A stretch of 64,000 nucleotides of DNA. Source: Fluviicola sp. GTDB taxonomy: Bacteria; Bacteroidota; Bacteroidia; Flavobacteriales_D; Crocinitomicaceae. The stretch lies in the NCBI GenBank assembly GCA_002734065.2, contig NVXU02000015.1, positions 1 through 64,000 on the forward strand, given 5' to 3'. Shown here piece after piece: positions 34,745 through 43,329 of the stretch (positions within the stretch are counted from its first letter, which is position 1; every line of letters starts with the position of its first letter). A program made the position numbers and the translations under genes. The notes below the pieces were generated by a model that did no database searches, was not told the DNA's origin, and saw nothing but the letters and a program-made list of their open reading frames with translations.

Positions 34745-35170
34745 TCAATTAAAAATACGAAGCGATTCACCTCCATTCCATTGCGTTTGGTATTGACGCA
34801 ATCCAAAATCTGACCCCGACATTGGTGAACCGTCATAGAGTGAGAATGTTGCAGAATTGCAATCATCATTGAGTTGTAAATAGTTATTGGTATCAGGATA
34901 AAGTGGAGTGCCACAATCTCCATTTACATCAGCTGGAGAATGTCTATCAAAAGCAATGAAATCTTCCACACCCCTTCTATACACTATGATTCCTTTAGAA
35001 CCTCCATTCACATACGCCCAACCACTAACACCAATTAAACTTGAATAACTCGGCAAAGTAATATTGATAGTAATATCAAAAGGGATATTAGGTACAGGGT
35101 TCTGGTTATTCTTTTTACAAGAAGAAAAAAGCAATCCTATTAAGAGTAGAAAAATAAATTGTACTTTCAT
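34745..35170 (-). CDS. Rieske-fold-like lipoprotein with degenerate cluster ligands
   Basis: 141 residues from MKVQFIFLLLIGLLFSSC at 35170; the track ORF adds 16 residues overlapping the neighbour. After the lipobox, the segment YVNGGSKGIIVYRRG, then AFDRHSPADVNGDC, then TFSLYDGSPMSGS and LRQYQTQWNGGESLRI follows the Rieske-like lipoprotein pattern of Bacteroidota. The usual CxH and CxxH cluster ligands are not recognisable (DRHSPAD, DDCNSATF), so iron-sulfur binding is doubtful. It sits directly upstream of the ferredoxin gene. Confidence 0.68.
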   Translation of the reverse strand: MKVQFIFLLLIGLLFSSCKKNNQNPVPNIPFDITINITLPSYSSLIGVSGWAYVNGGSKGIIVYRRGVEDFIAFDRHSPADVNGDCGTPLYPDTNNYLQLNDDCNSATFSLYDGSPMSGSDFGLRQYQTQWNGGESLRIFN

Positions 35171-35194
35171 TGCGTTTATAAGATAAGCAAAGTT

Positions 35195-35467
35195 ATGAAG
35201 ATTAAAACGATTATTCACATCTTTTTATTGTTGTTCGCACTGAATATTTCAAGTTGCGGCAGTTCTCGCCCTGACAAAAACCCTGAATCAGTGGCAGAAG
35301 CAGAGAAATTAATGGCTAAAAAAGCGAAGAAATCGAATCGTGAAGCAAGGAAAGCGAAGAAAAAAGCTTACAAAATTTACTGGAAAGCACAATCAAAGGA
35401 AGCGCGAAAATCAATTAAGAAAAATAAACGGAGAAATAAGAGAATCGCTCGCAAGCGAGCTTCTTAG
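35195..35467 (+). CDS. Small Lys/Arg-rich lipoprotein
   Basis: 90 residues from MKIKTIIHIFLLLFAL at 35195; the track ORF adds 12 residues. A lipoprotein signal ends LNISSC. The remaining 68 residues are extremely basic (for example KAKKSNREARKAKKKAYK). It looks like the Bacteroidota small basic lipoproteins of unknown role. A cationic lipid-anchored tail could contact peptidoglycan, LPS or nucleic acid (speculation). It is divergent from the Rieske-like gene, with starts 24 bp apart. Confidence 0.6.
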   Translation: MKIKTIIHIFLLLFALNISSCGSSRPDKNPESVAEAEKLMAKKAKKSNREARKAKKKAYKIYWKAQSKEARKSIKKNKRRNKRIARKRAS

Positions 35468-35676
35468 ACTCATTCGCTGCGCTCATTGTTAGACCGCTGC
35501 GCTTTTAGATACGAAAGCAAGCTTCCTTTAGATACGCTCCTTCGTCGCTCTTAGACTTAATTTCGATAAAAAATTTGCTCTTACTTTTGTTGTTAGTCAT
35601 TTTCAAGCAAGTAATCATCTTAAAAGTAGATTTAAGTCTAAGAGCGAGCGGTCTAAAAGTTCGCTTGCGAACGAAT
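35468..35676. repeat. Inverted-repeat spacer with TTAGAC/TTAGAT units
   Basis: Perfect 16-bp arms TCGCTCTTAGACTTAA (35545-35560) and its complement (35632-35647) enclose 71 bp. Outside them are more words of the form CGCTGCGCTTTTAGAT, GCTTCTTAGACTC and TTCGCTTGCGAACG. The spacer lies between convergent genes and could fold into a long cruciform. Nothing coding is visible. Confidence 0.8.
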
Positions 35677-37614
35677 CTAACTCTCTAACCCTTCCGTCGC
35701 TTCTTCCCAAAGTTTCATTTGCTCATCAAGATTACTCTTTAATTCGCCGTATTCTTTGAGCACACGAGACGCTTTTGCCTCATTGGAATAATCTAATGTT
35801 GTCATAACGACATCCATTTCTGCAATTTTCGCTTCGAGTTCTTCAATGTTTTTTTCTGAAGAATTGACTTGATTTCGCCACTTATTTTTCTGGCGTTTCA
35901 GCTCTTTTTTATCGTTGTAAGAAAGTTGATTCTCCGACGCCTCTTTGTCGACCTTTGCTTTTTTTGGTGCCTCAATCGTCTTTTTTTTGGCAGAAAGAGG
36001 TTGCAAAAGCTCCATTTTCCTTTTTAAGAACTCTTTTACCCCAAAATGGTGAATTTTCAGTTGTTGATTCTCAATGTCCCAAATTCTGTTTGTTAAACCT
36101 TCTAAAAATTCTCTATCGTGAGAAACGACAATGAAAGTTCCTCCATAATTCTTCAATGCACTTTTCAGCACCTCTTTACTTTGAATGTCTAAATGATTGG
36201 TCGGCTCATCGAGAATTAAAAAGTTAGAAGGACTCAATAACAACTGGCACAGAGCCAAACGCGTTCTTTCTCCACCAGATAAAATAGCAACCTTCTTGTC
36301 CACATCTTCTCCTCGGAACAAGAATGCACCCAAAATTTTACGTAAATCTTTTCGTAAATCTCCTTTTGCGATATCATCTACGGTATCGTAAACGGTTTTA
36401 CTGACATCCAGTGATTCTGCTTGATCTTGCGCAAAATAAGTGATGTTGGCATTGTGACCGTATTCAACGATGCCTTCTCCATCAATTTCGCTCATTATTT
36501 GCTTCAAAAGTGTTGATTTACCCGTCCCATTTGCGCCTAATAAAGCAATTTTCTCTCCACGACCGACCGTTAAATTCACTCCTTTGTAAAGCATTTTGTC
36601 GCCGTAGGTTTTACCCATATTCTTCATGTCCAAAACCCATTTTCCGGGTTGCACGCTCAATGGAAAACTAATTTTCATACCGACAACAGAATCGTTGTCC
36701 ACTTCAATTATTTCGGTTTTCTCTAACTTTTTAATCAGAGATTGTGCAAATGCAGCTTTATTTTTCTTCGCACGGAATTTATTGATTAGTTCTTCCGTAT
36801 GCTTAATATCTTTGACCTGTTGCTTTGCTGCACCTGCTAAACGTTCTAATTCTTCTGCTCTGGCCTCTTTGTATTTCGAGTAAGAATATGCAAAATCTAG
36901 CACCTTTTTCTGGGAAATTTCTAGCGTTCTTTTAGTGACATTGTCTAAGAATAAACGATCGTGAGAAATGACAATGACTGCCCCTTCAAAGGTTCTAAGG
37001 TAATTTTCTAACCAACTGATGGAAATGATGTCCAAGTGATTGGTCGGCTCATCCAAAAGAACGATGTCGGGGTTGTTTACTAGTATTCTTGCTAATTCTG
37101 CACGCATTTTCCAACCTCCAGAAAATGTTTGCAAACTCATGGAGAGCTCTTTATCATTGAACCCTAGCCCCTTCAGTGTGTTTGTAATCTTCTCTTCCCA
37201 GAGAAAACCCTCGTGAACAGTGAACTCGTGATTTAACTCTGCTAACTCATCGAGCATTTCTAAATAGCTGTCCGATTCGTAGTCCGTTCTCTCGACAAGT
37301 TCTGTATTAATTTCTTCAAGGCGATGATTAATTTTCGTCAACAATTTGTTCGACGTATTCAAAAATTCGAACACAGTTTGCGTCGTGTCAATTTTGATAT
37401 CTTGCGAAAGATAACCGATTGTTGTTCCTGATGGTTGATGAATTTTTCCTTCCGTCGGAGAATCAACTCGGGCAATTAACTTCAATAAAGTCGATTTTCC
37501 GGCACCGTTCTTTCCCACTAATCCAATCTTGTCTCCCTTGTTAATTTGCAAGCTAATATCCTTGAAAAGGTAGCCTTGCGGAAGATGTACACCGAGTTGT
37601 TCTAAATTAATCAT
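35677..37614 (-). CDS. ABC-F family ATPase
   Basis: 645 residues, soluble, two ABC domains (about 2-240 and 325-540) with Walker [10 protein letters not shown] and GANGTGKST, signatures FSGGWKMR and LSGGERTR, and Walker B/D-loop [10 protein letters not shown] in both halves. A linker arm and a Lys-rich C-terminal coiled coil (about 560-645) make it ABC-F of the Uup/YheS type, which act on ribosomes. It is not an exporter. It lies downstream of the second gldM on the same strand, with a 70-bp gap holding a long weak hairpin (37639-37679). Confidence 0.92.
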   Translation of the reverse strand: MINLEQLGVHLPQGYLFKDISLQINKGDKIGLVGKNGAGKSTLLKLIARVDSPTEGKIHQPSGTTIGYLSQDIKIDTTQTVFEFLNTSNKLLTKINHRLEEINTELVERTDYESDSYLEMLDELAELNHEFTVHEGFLWEEKITNTLKGLGFNDKELSMSLQTFSGGWKMRAELARILVNNPDIVLLDEPTNHLDIISISWLENYLRTFEGAVIVISHDRLFLDNVTKRTLEISQKKVLDFAYSYSKYKEARAEELERLAGAAKQQVKDIKHTEELINKFRAKKNKAAFAQSLIKKLEKTEIIEVDNDSVVGMKISFPLSVQPGKWVLDMKNMGKTYGDKMLYKGVNLTVGRGEKIALLGANGTGKSTLLKQIMSEIDGEGIVEYGHNANITYFAQDQAESLDVSKTVYDTVDDIAKGDLRKDLRKILGAFLFRGEDVDKKVAILSGGERTRLALCQLLLSPSNFLILDEPTNHLDIQSKEVLKSALKNYGGTFIVVSHDREFLEGLTNRIWDIENQQLKIHHFGVKEFLKRKMELLQPLSAKKKTIEAPKKAKVDKEASENQLSYNDKKELKRQKNKWRNQVNSSEKNIEELEAKIAEMDVVMTTLDYSNEAKASRVLKEYGELKSNLDEQMKLWEEATEGLES

Positions 37615-37684
37615 TCCGCAAAGATAGGCTTTTTTTAATGATAGTCATCGAGTAACTTTGAGTCACCTGATGGCTATCAAAAAG

Positions 37685-39448
37685 TTAAAGTTTGAACGAA
37701 ACATTCACTTTACCAATTCTGTTTCCTGGATATTTCACGACACAACGAAAAGTAACAGTTGTTCCTGATCTCGCTGTTTGAATTAGAGGAAGCGCAGAAG
37801 TAATGTTATTGCCATTTCCACTGGGTTTTCTCCCTGGTGCTCCACCAACTTCACAAACCCATGAAACAATAGAGAAATCAGCATTTAACGGGATTTCTGG
37901 TGGATATTTTACGAATAAACGAGGAGATCTTCTATTTACGCGCGAATTTTCATCAGCTCCTCCCCAGTAAATGGAAGGCTTTGGCAAATTTCTCACTTTA
38001 TACGTGATTGTCTTCAATACTCTTCTTTCTCCCGTGGCAGAATTGATACCGACAACTTGCAACGATGCTGTATTAGAACGACCCTGTGGGGTAACGTCCC
38101 AACCGTCAGAAGTTCTTGTTTTTGAAACACCATTCGATTGCAAATCAGTCTTATCATAGCCAGAAGCTGTCGCTCTCACTTTATTCTTAAAACCTCTGTA
38201 CAAAGTATTCATATCTGGTAATTCAATAGAGCCAGAAGGTTGCATTATCACCACTTCATGTGACCACTTTTCTTCTTTCCATTGCCCTGACTTTTTCTGC
38301 ACAGCAACGGTTCCAGAAAGCGACATCGTACTTCCTCCTGCTTTTAATTTAATGACGCCTTGTCCATCTTTGATGTCAATCACTGCTCCTTCTTGATTTA
38401 TGGTTACGCGAGGTTGTTTATCACTGTCATAGGCCGCCATCATCACTTTTAAGGTAATTTCATCGCCTGTATTTGCGACAACAGGTCCATACGCCAAAGG
38501 AATAACCTTATTAAAGGAATATTCTCCGCCTGTAACTCGATTTCGTATCAAAGTAACGGCTTGTGAGCGTGCTGCCAAAATATCATTCTGCAAAGACGTC
38601 AAGGATGCAATTGCTGCAACAGAAGGAGAATGATCAAAGGTTTTGCCAAGCCAATGCACATTGTCCGTTCCATTCACATTGGAGAATTCATTCTTAGTAA
38701 GCATACTGTAGATCTCAATGATGTCTTCCACATCGTCTGGATGAACATTATTTTTCTCAATTTCTTTTCGCAAGAATGCTTTCAGCTCTCTTTGATTTTT
38801 AAATTTATTAATGTTCTTCGTTTTAAAATTATACTTTTCATCGTATTCTGCCACATCATTCTTGCCATAGACAACTTGGGTTGAGGCAATTTTCTGAGTC
38901 AACTCTAAGCGAAAATCATTCATCGATTTCCATAGGTCTAGTCCTTTGCCTTCAGGGTTCTTGATGTCCGTGTTTTTTCCTAATAATATGCGCATGGGAT
39001 CATCAAAAGAATCTTTGTTATCGACAAAAGCGAGGTTCATGCGAATTGGTTGAATTGAATTCTTCTTGTTTAAGTCAATAATAATGGACGCATCTTTACC
39101 GATACTTGTAACATCTTCTCCAAGGTCCTTTAAAATTTGCATTTTCAAATCGTCAATTGCTTTGATACGTTTTGCAGTCATTTCATCGATGTCTTTGACC
39201 GCAAGCACTAACAATTTTGCTTTTTCGGCGCGTTGCTTGTTAGAATTGTCCGTTGCAACTTCAGATAATTCTCCTTTTTTCTCATCTCCCCGAAAGAGTT
39301 GCGTTAAGTTTGATGTTTGCATGTTCTCTTCAATGGATACAAATGCATCTAAAATCGACTTGGATACATTTAGTGCGAGCAATGCTGTTAAAACGAGATA
39401 CATCATCCCGATCATTTTCTGTCTTGGTGTTTCTTTTCCTCCTGCCAT
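37685..39448 (-). CDS. Second GldM paralogue (T9SS motor-type)
   Basis: 587 residues. The first about 38 residues match the other GldM (GGKETPRQKMIGMMYLVL and SKSILDAFV), giving one N-terminal membrane helix. A long periplasmic region follows with shared blocks YSFNKVIPLAYGP, GSTMSLSGTV-like, NLPKPSIYWGGA and YPPEIPLNADF. GldM and GldL form the inner-membrane proton-driven motor of T9SS; GldM spans the periplasm as a dimer. The overall length equals that of GldM1, but most loops differ, so it is a divergent paralogue. It is separated from gldN by a strong terminator, so it has its own promoter. No gldL or gldN copy accompanies it. Confidence 0.9.
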   Translation of the reverse strand: MAGGKETPRQKMIGMMYLVLTALLALNVSKSILDAFVSIEENMQTSNLTQLFRGDEKKGELSEVATDNSNKQRAEKAKLLVLAVKDIDEMTAKRIKAIDDLKMQILKDLGEDVTSIGKDASIIIDLNKKNSIQPIRMNLAFVDNKDSFDDPMRILLGKNTDIKNPEGKGLDLWKSMNDFRLELTQKIASTQVVYGKNDVAEYDEKYNFKTKNINKFKNQRELKAFLRKEIEKNNVHPDDVEDIIEIYSMLTKNEFSNVNGTDNVHWLGKTFDHSPSVAAIASLTSLQNDILAARSQAVTLIRNRVTGGEYSFNKVIPLAYGPVVANTGDEITLKVMMAAYDSDKQPRVTINQEGAVIDIKDGQGVIKLKAGGSTMSLSGTVAVQKKSGQWKEEKWSHEVVIMQPSGSIELPDMNTLYRGFKNKVRATASGYDKTDLQSNGVSKTRTSDGWDVTPQGRSNTASLQVVGINSATGERRVLKTITYKVRNLPKPSIYWGGADENSRVNRRSPRLFVKYPPEIPLNADFSIVSWVCEVGGAPGRKPSGNGNNITSALPLIQTARSGTTVTFRCVVKYPGNRIGKVNVSFKL

Positions 39449-39546
39449 AACTTAATATTTAATTGGTTTATAGTAGGGTAATGCGGTTTTTTCGAGAAGT
39501 AACTATTTTAGTGAGGAGTAGTTGGAGTGTTGGAGTGTTGGAGCAA

Positions 39547-39584
39547 AAAAAAAGCTCCTCACATTTCTGCGAAGAGCTTTTTTT
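39547..39584 (-). terminator. Terminator between gldN and the second gldM
   Basis: AAAAAAAGCTC pairs with GAGCTTTTTTT around a 16-base loop. On the minus strand the arm ends in a T run. It lies 18 bp after the gldN stop and ends the gldKLMN unit. Heptamer-like words (GTTGGAGT) precede it on the other side. Confidence 0.85.
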
Positions 39585-39601
39585 AAAAATTATAACTTCA
39601 A

Positions 39602-40627
39602 TTAGAAAGACCAAACATCGTGTTCGATATTTCTAATTTCATTTCTAATTGCTTGTGATTCGAATAATGCATCCGCACCTGCTTGATACGTTTCAATCTT
39701 TCTATCGTAAACATTACTCTCTTTGTAAATAACAGAGTTGAATCTACGTTTCCAGAATAAATCATCAAAAGACATCCATTGCGCATCGTTTGAAGGATTG
39801 TAAACAAAATAGTTATTGAATACAAAACGACAATGCGGGAAGTACAACCAAAACAATTCCATCATTCCTGAAATACTTTTGTTTCCTTGTGCATCTTCAT
39901 CGTATTTATAAACCACTGGTGCCAACGCTAAAATACGAACATCTAACACTGATCTCTCTTTGTCGAAAAACCAATCTTCTTTGATTCTGTATTGAACGAT
40001 GTCTTTAGACGTGTACCAAAGTGTATCCGGTGCCGTGTATTTAAAAGAAGTAGAACCATCTGGTAATGTGATAATAATTTCATAACCATCATCATCCACC
40101 TCTGGAACATCACTCTGTGGACCTAATTTCCCTAAGAAATAAACCATTTCTTCTCTGTAAACAGAATCCGTATCGTAAGTCAATCCTGGCTCTGGATCTA
40201 CAGGGTATTTTAATTGATACCCATCCCATTCACCAAAAACATTGATAGGATTGTAAGGAGAGAATACACGTAAATCACCATTTATGATATGCTGTCTGAT
40301 GACAGTCCAAAGACTCCATCTGTTAGCATTCTTTACCCAATCACCCGCTGCAGTTATTTCATCCAATGGATAATAAAGTGAGTGATTAATTTTCTCGCGT
40401 AAGTCAATGTATTCAAATACTCTTCTACTCCAAATCGCATCTGCCTCTCTCACGTATTCATAGGGAATCATACGTTTGGTAGGAATATGTTCTTGAATGA
40501 ACACCCCATCAATAATTCCTTCTGTAGGAACATTAACCGGCCCACCATTGATTCCTTCTGGTTGAGCAATCACTGTTGACATTCCAAAGAATGTAACTGT
40601 AATAAATGAATAAATTAAACTTCTCAT
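39602..40627 (-). CDS. gldN: Gliding motility/T9SS protein GldN
   Basis: 341 residues with signal peptide (about 1-21). The family pattern is DGVFIQEHIPTKRMIPYEYVREADAIWSRRVFEYIDLREKIN-like, seen here as HIPTKRMIPYEYVREAD and RRVFEYIDLREKIN, and the later LFWLYFPHCRFVFNNYFVYN block. GldN (PorN) is a periplasmic part of the ring complex with GldK and needed for secretion. It is the fourth gene of gldKLMN, 12 bp after gldM. Confidence 0.94.
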   Translation of the reverse strand: MRSLIYSFITVTFFGMSTVIAQPEGINGGPVNVPTEGIIDGVFIQEHIPTKRMIPYEYVREADAIWSRRVFEYIDLREKINHSLYYPLDEITAAGDWVKNANRWSLWTVIRQHIINGDLRVFSPYNPINVFGEWDGYQLKYPVDPEPGLTYDTDSVYREEMVYFLGKLGPQSDVPEVDDDGYEIIITLPDGSTSFKYTAPDTLWYTSKDIVQYRIKEDWFFDKERSVLDVRILALAPVVYKYDEDAQGNKSISGMMELFWLYFPHCRFVFNNYFVYNPSNDAQWMSFDDLFWKRRFNSVIYKESNVYDRKIETYQAGADALFESQAIRNEIRNIEHDVWSF

Positions 40628-40639
40628 AATCCTTAAATT

Positions 40640-42397
40640 TTAAATTTTGAAAGCACCTGCTTTCTTTCTACGAATACCGTCGGGACCAATTACCGTAGCA
40701 ATAAAACTTACTGTCATTCCAGGTCTTGCCTGCAATATTAACGAAGAAGCACTAGAAATGTTACTGCCTGAACCAGTAGGTGGTCTACCAGGGGCTCCTG
40801 GAATAGTACACTCCCATGATACAACCTTAAATGTTGCATTCAATGGAATTTCTGGTGGGTACTTAGCAAACAACTTCGTACTTCTTTTATTAGCTTTTGT
40901 TCCTGACTTAGCACCACCCCAGTATAATTCTGGATCAGGCAAGTTAGAAACTCTATACTTCACTTTTTTCAATGTAACAGATTTACCAGTAGCTGAATTT
41001 GTACCAGAAACCGTTAAATATGCTTCTCTTGAACGTCCTGTTGGTTTTGCAATCCAACCAGTTCCAGATTTAGTTAAACTAGCTCCAGAAGCTGTCAATC
41101 TTGTCTGATCATAACCAGAAGCAGTTGCCTCTACTTTATTTGCATATCCTCTGTAAAGCATGTTCATTTCTGGTAGCTCAATCGAACCTTGTGGTTTCAT
41201 GATAACAATTTCATGTGACCAATCTGCTGTCTTTGGAACACCTGACTTATTTTTTATAGAAACAGTACCTTTCAAAGACATAGCAGATCCTCCTGCTTTC
41301 AATCTGATAATACCTTGTCCATTTCCTGGATAAACTATTTCAGCACCTTCCATCTCTTCAATTGTTACCTTTGGTTGATTCTCTGAATCAAATGCAGCCA
41401 TCATGACTTGCAATTCAATTGAGTCACCCCCATTTGCAATAAGTGGACCATAAGCCAATGGCATAATCTTGTTAAAGCTGTACTCCCCTGTTGAAACTTT
41501 AGATTTCCAGTGAGCCAAAGCCAAAGCTCTAGCAGCTAAAACATCCTGCTCCATAGAAGACAAAGATGCAATTGCGGCAACTAATGGAGAACCATTGAAA
41601 GTTTTACCAATCCAATGAACATCAGAAGTACCACGATCTTCACTTTTCTCTCTTTTGGTCATTCCTATGTATAAGTCGATCAATACTTGACGATCTTCTT
41701 TAAGGTTTCCTTTAGAAGCATCAATCATCTTAGCAACTTGCTTTGCTAAATCCTTATTGTCTTCAAATTCCGGAATGTTCTTTGGTTTTACTGAGAATGT
41801 TTTACCACCCCATTCGTAAGAACCAGTCAACTCAACAATTCTATTTCTATACTTGTTAAAGTTTTCCCATAGTTTCATTCCATCTCCTTCGGGTCTCTTG
41901 ATGTCCTGACCAATCATAATTCGCATCGCGTCATTGTACGCATCTTTTGCTTGTACAGCCATTAGATTCATACGAATAGGCAAAGCTCCCATTTCTAGAT
42001 CTGTTTTTGTCCAAATAATAGAAGCTTCATTCTTGTCTTCGACTACTATAGATTCACCACTTTCATCAATGATTTTCAATTTTAATTTATCAATTTCTTG
42101 AATCATCTTAGCGGCTTCCTGGTCAATAAGGTCCATTTGGTTTAAAACATAAGTCAACTTTTCCAATTTTGCTTTGTTCTCAGCATCATCTTTTGTTGAA
42201 CTCTTTTCTGAAGAAACATCCATTATAAAACCAGTACCTCTATCGTACTGGACAATGTTTGCTTTTTGTGTATTCTCCTCAATTGCAACGAATGCATCAA
42301 GGATAGATTTAGATACGTTCAAGGCCAAAAGTGCGGTCAGTACTAAGTACATCATTCCGATCATCTTTTGCCTTGGGGTTTCTTTTCCTCCTGACAT
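40640..42397 (-). CDS. gldM: T9SS motor protein GldM
   Basis: 585 residues. N-terminal membrane helix (MIGMMYLVLTALLALNV) and four periplasmic domains, ending GSNISSASSLILQARPGMTV and VIGPDGIRRKKAGAFKI. In the known structures the D1-D4 domains form a dimer that crosses the periplasm and carries energy from the GldL motor to the outer membrane complex. It lies between gldL (60 bp) and gldN (12 bp), the normal position, so it is taken as the housekeeping copy. Confidence 0.95.
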   Translation of the reverse strand: MSGGKETPRQKMIGMMYLVLTALLALNVSKSILDAFVAIEENTQKANIVQYDRGTGFIMDVSSEKSSTKDDAENKAKLEKLTYVLNQMDLIDQEAAKMIQEIDKLKLKIIDESGESIVVEDKNEASIIWTKTDLEMGALPIRMNLMAVQAKDAYNDAMRIMIGQDIKRPEGDGMKLWENFNKYRNRIVELTGSYEWGGKTFSVKPKNIPEFEDNKDLAKQVAKMIDASKGNLKEDRQVLIDLYIGMTKREKSEDRGTSDVHWIGKTFNGSPLVAAIASLSSMEQDVLAARALALAHWKSKVSTGEYSFNKIMPLAYGPLIANGGDSIELQVMMAAFDSENQPKVTIEEMEGAEIVYPGNGQGIIRLKAGGSAMSLKGTVSIKNKSGVPKTADWSHEIVIMKPQGSIELPEMNMLYRGYANKVEATASGYDQTRLTASGASLTKSGTGWIAKPTGRSREAYLTVSGTNSATGKSVTLKKVKYRVSNLPDPELYWGGAKSGTKANKRSTKLFAKYPPEIPLNATFKVVSWECTIPGAPGRPPTGSGSNISSASSLILQARPGMTVSFIATVIGPDGIRRKKAGAFKI

Positions 42398-42456
42398 GAT
42401 TTAAATGTTTTTTATTTATAAATAATTAATTTCAATAATTCTGTAGGGATTGCTCC

Positions 42457-43263
42457 TTACTTCGTTATTGTCATCGCTTTTAACATATTTCCATAAACAG
42501 CATTCAAGTCAGTTAAGTTCTTAGACAACATAGACATGTTCTCTTTGTACAGACGTGTATCTTCTACAGAATCAGAAAGATTTTGCATCATATCTGTAAC
42601 TTGACCTTGGAATTTCTCAGTTGCTTCTAAATGAGCTGAAGAACCTTTCAATTGCAATTCATATACGTTATTCAATGCTGATAAATTCTTAGAAACCTTT
42701 TGCATTTGCTCTCCAAATGAAGTTCCTTCTTCTTGCGATGAAGTCATTCCTGAAATAGCCACTGATGCTTGTTCGTAAGACTCAGACAATTTAGATACTT
42801 TCTCAGATGCAGCTTGCAGGCTATCTACATAAGAATCCGTTGCTGCCACAGCTGTTGTAATACCTTTTAATTGAGAGGCATTATCACCCAAGGTTCTCAT
42901 TCCATCACCTAAGCGGGTTAATAATTCTCCATCAATTTTAGCTTCTTCAAGCATTTTATCCAATTGATCAGTAATCCCTGTTCCTTTTCCACCTCTACCG
43001 GCAGCAAGAGCTTCGTTGTCAAGATCATCAGAATGACCTAACGCCAACTCTGGGTAAACAAGTTCCCAATTTGGATCTTCGTGGATTGGCTCGAATGCCG
43101 ACATGAAGAAAATAAATGCTTCTGTACCCAAACCTGCAACAAGCATTGGAGATGCTCCTGGCCAGTGTTGAATTTTAAATAATGCACCGATAATTACTAC
43201 AGCTGCACCCCATCCATAGAGTTTCGCCATAAATTTTTTCCATCCTTTACTTCCTGGTTTCAT
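42457..43263 (-). CDS. gldL: T9SS motor protein GldL
   Basis: 268 residues. Two N-terminal helices (about 15-30 and 40-55) carry the family charged residues: Lys at about 30 in GALFKIQHWPG and Glu at about 48 in GLGTEAFIFF, which in Flavobacterium are linked to proton use. A long cytoplasmic helical, coiled-coil tail follows (about 90-268), with many Ser, Glu and Gln residues. It forms the pentameric stator around the GldM dimer helices. Confidence 0.95.
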   Translation of the reverse strand: MKPGSKGWKKFMAKLYGWGAAVVIIGALFKIQHWPGASPMLVAGLGTEAFIFFMSAFEPIHEDPNWELVYPELALGHSDDLDNEALAAGRGGKGTGITDQLDKMLEEAKIDGELLTRLGDGMRTLGDNASQLKGITTAVAATDSYVDSLQAASEKVSKLSESYEQASVAISGMTSSQEEGTSFGEQMQKVSKNLSALNNVYELQLKGSSAHLEATEKFQGQVTDMMQNLSDSVEDTRLYKENMSMLSKNLTDLNAVYGNMLKAMTITK

Positions 43264-43329
43264 AATTTTTCTAGTTTTTTGGTTTAATAAATATTACTAC
43301 TGTTTGTTGTTGTATTCTAAGCGTTTCAA

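Noticed and set aside
37639-37679. Terminator after the second gldM
   Set aside because: There is a good 11-bp stem with one wobble, but no T run follows on either strand, so it is not listed as a terminator.
40647-41108. 153-residue plus-strand ORF opposite gldM
   Set aside because: It is the antisense shadow of a conserved gldM region; composition and lack of any recognisable motif argue against a gene.
37685-42397. Two gldM copies as an assembly artefact
   Set aside because: The two sequences differ throughout, apart from the N-terminal helix, and gldN lies between them, so they are distinct genes.
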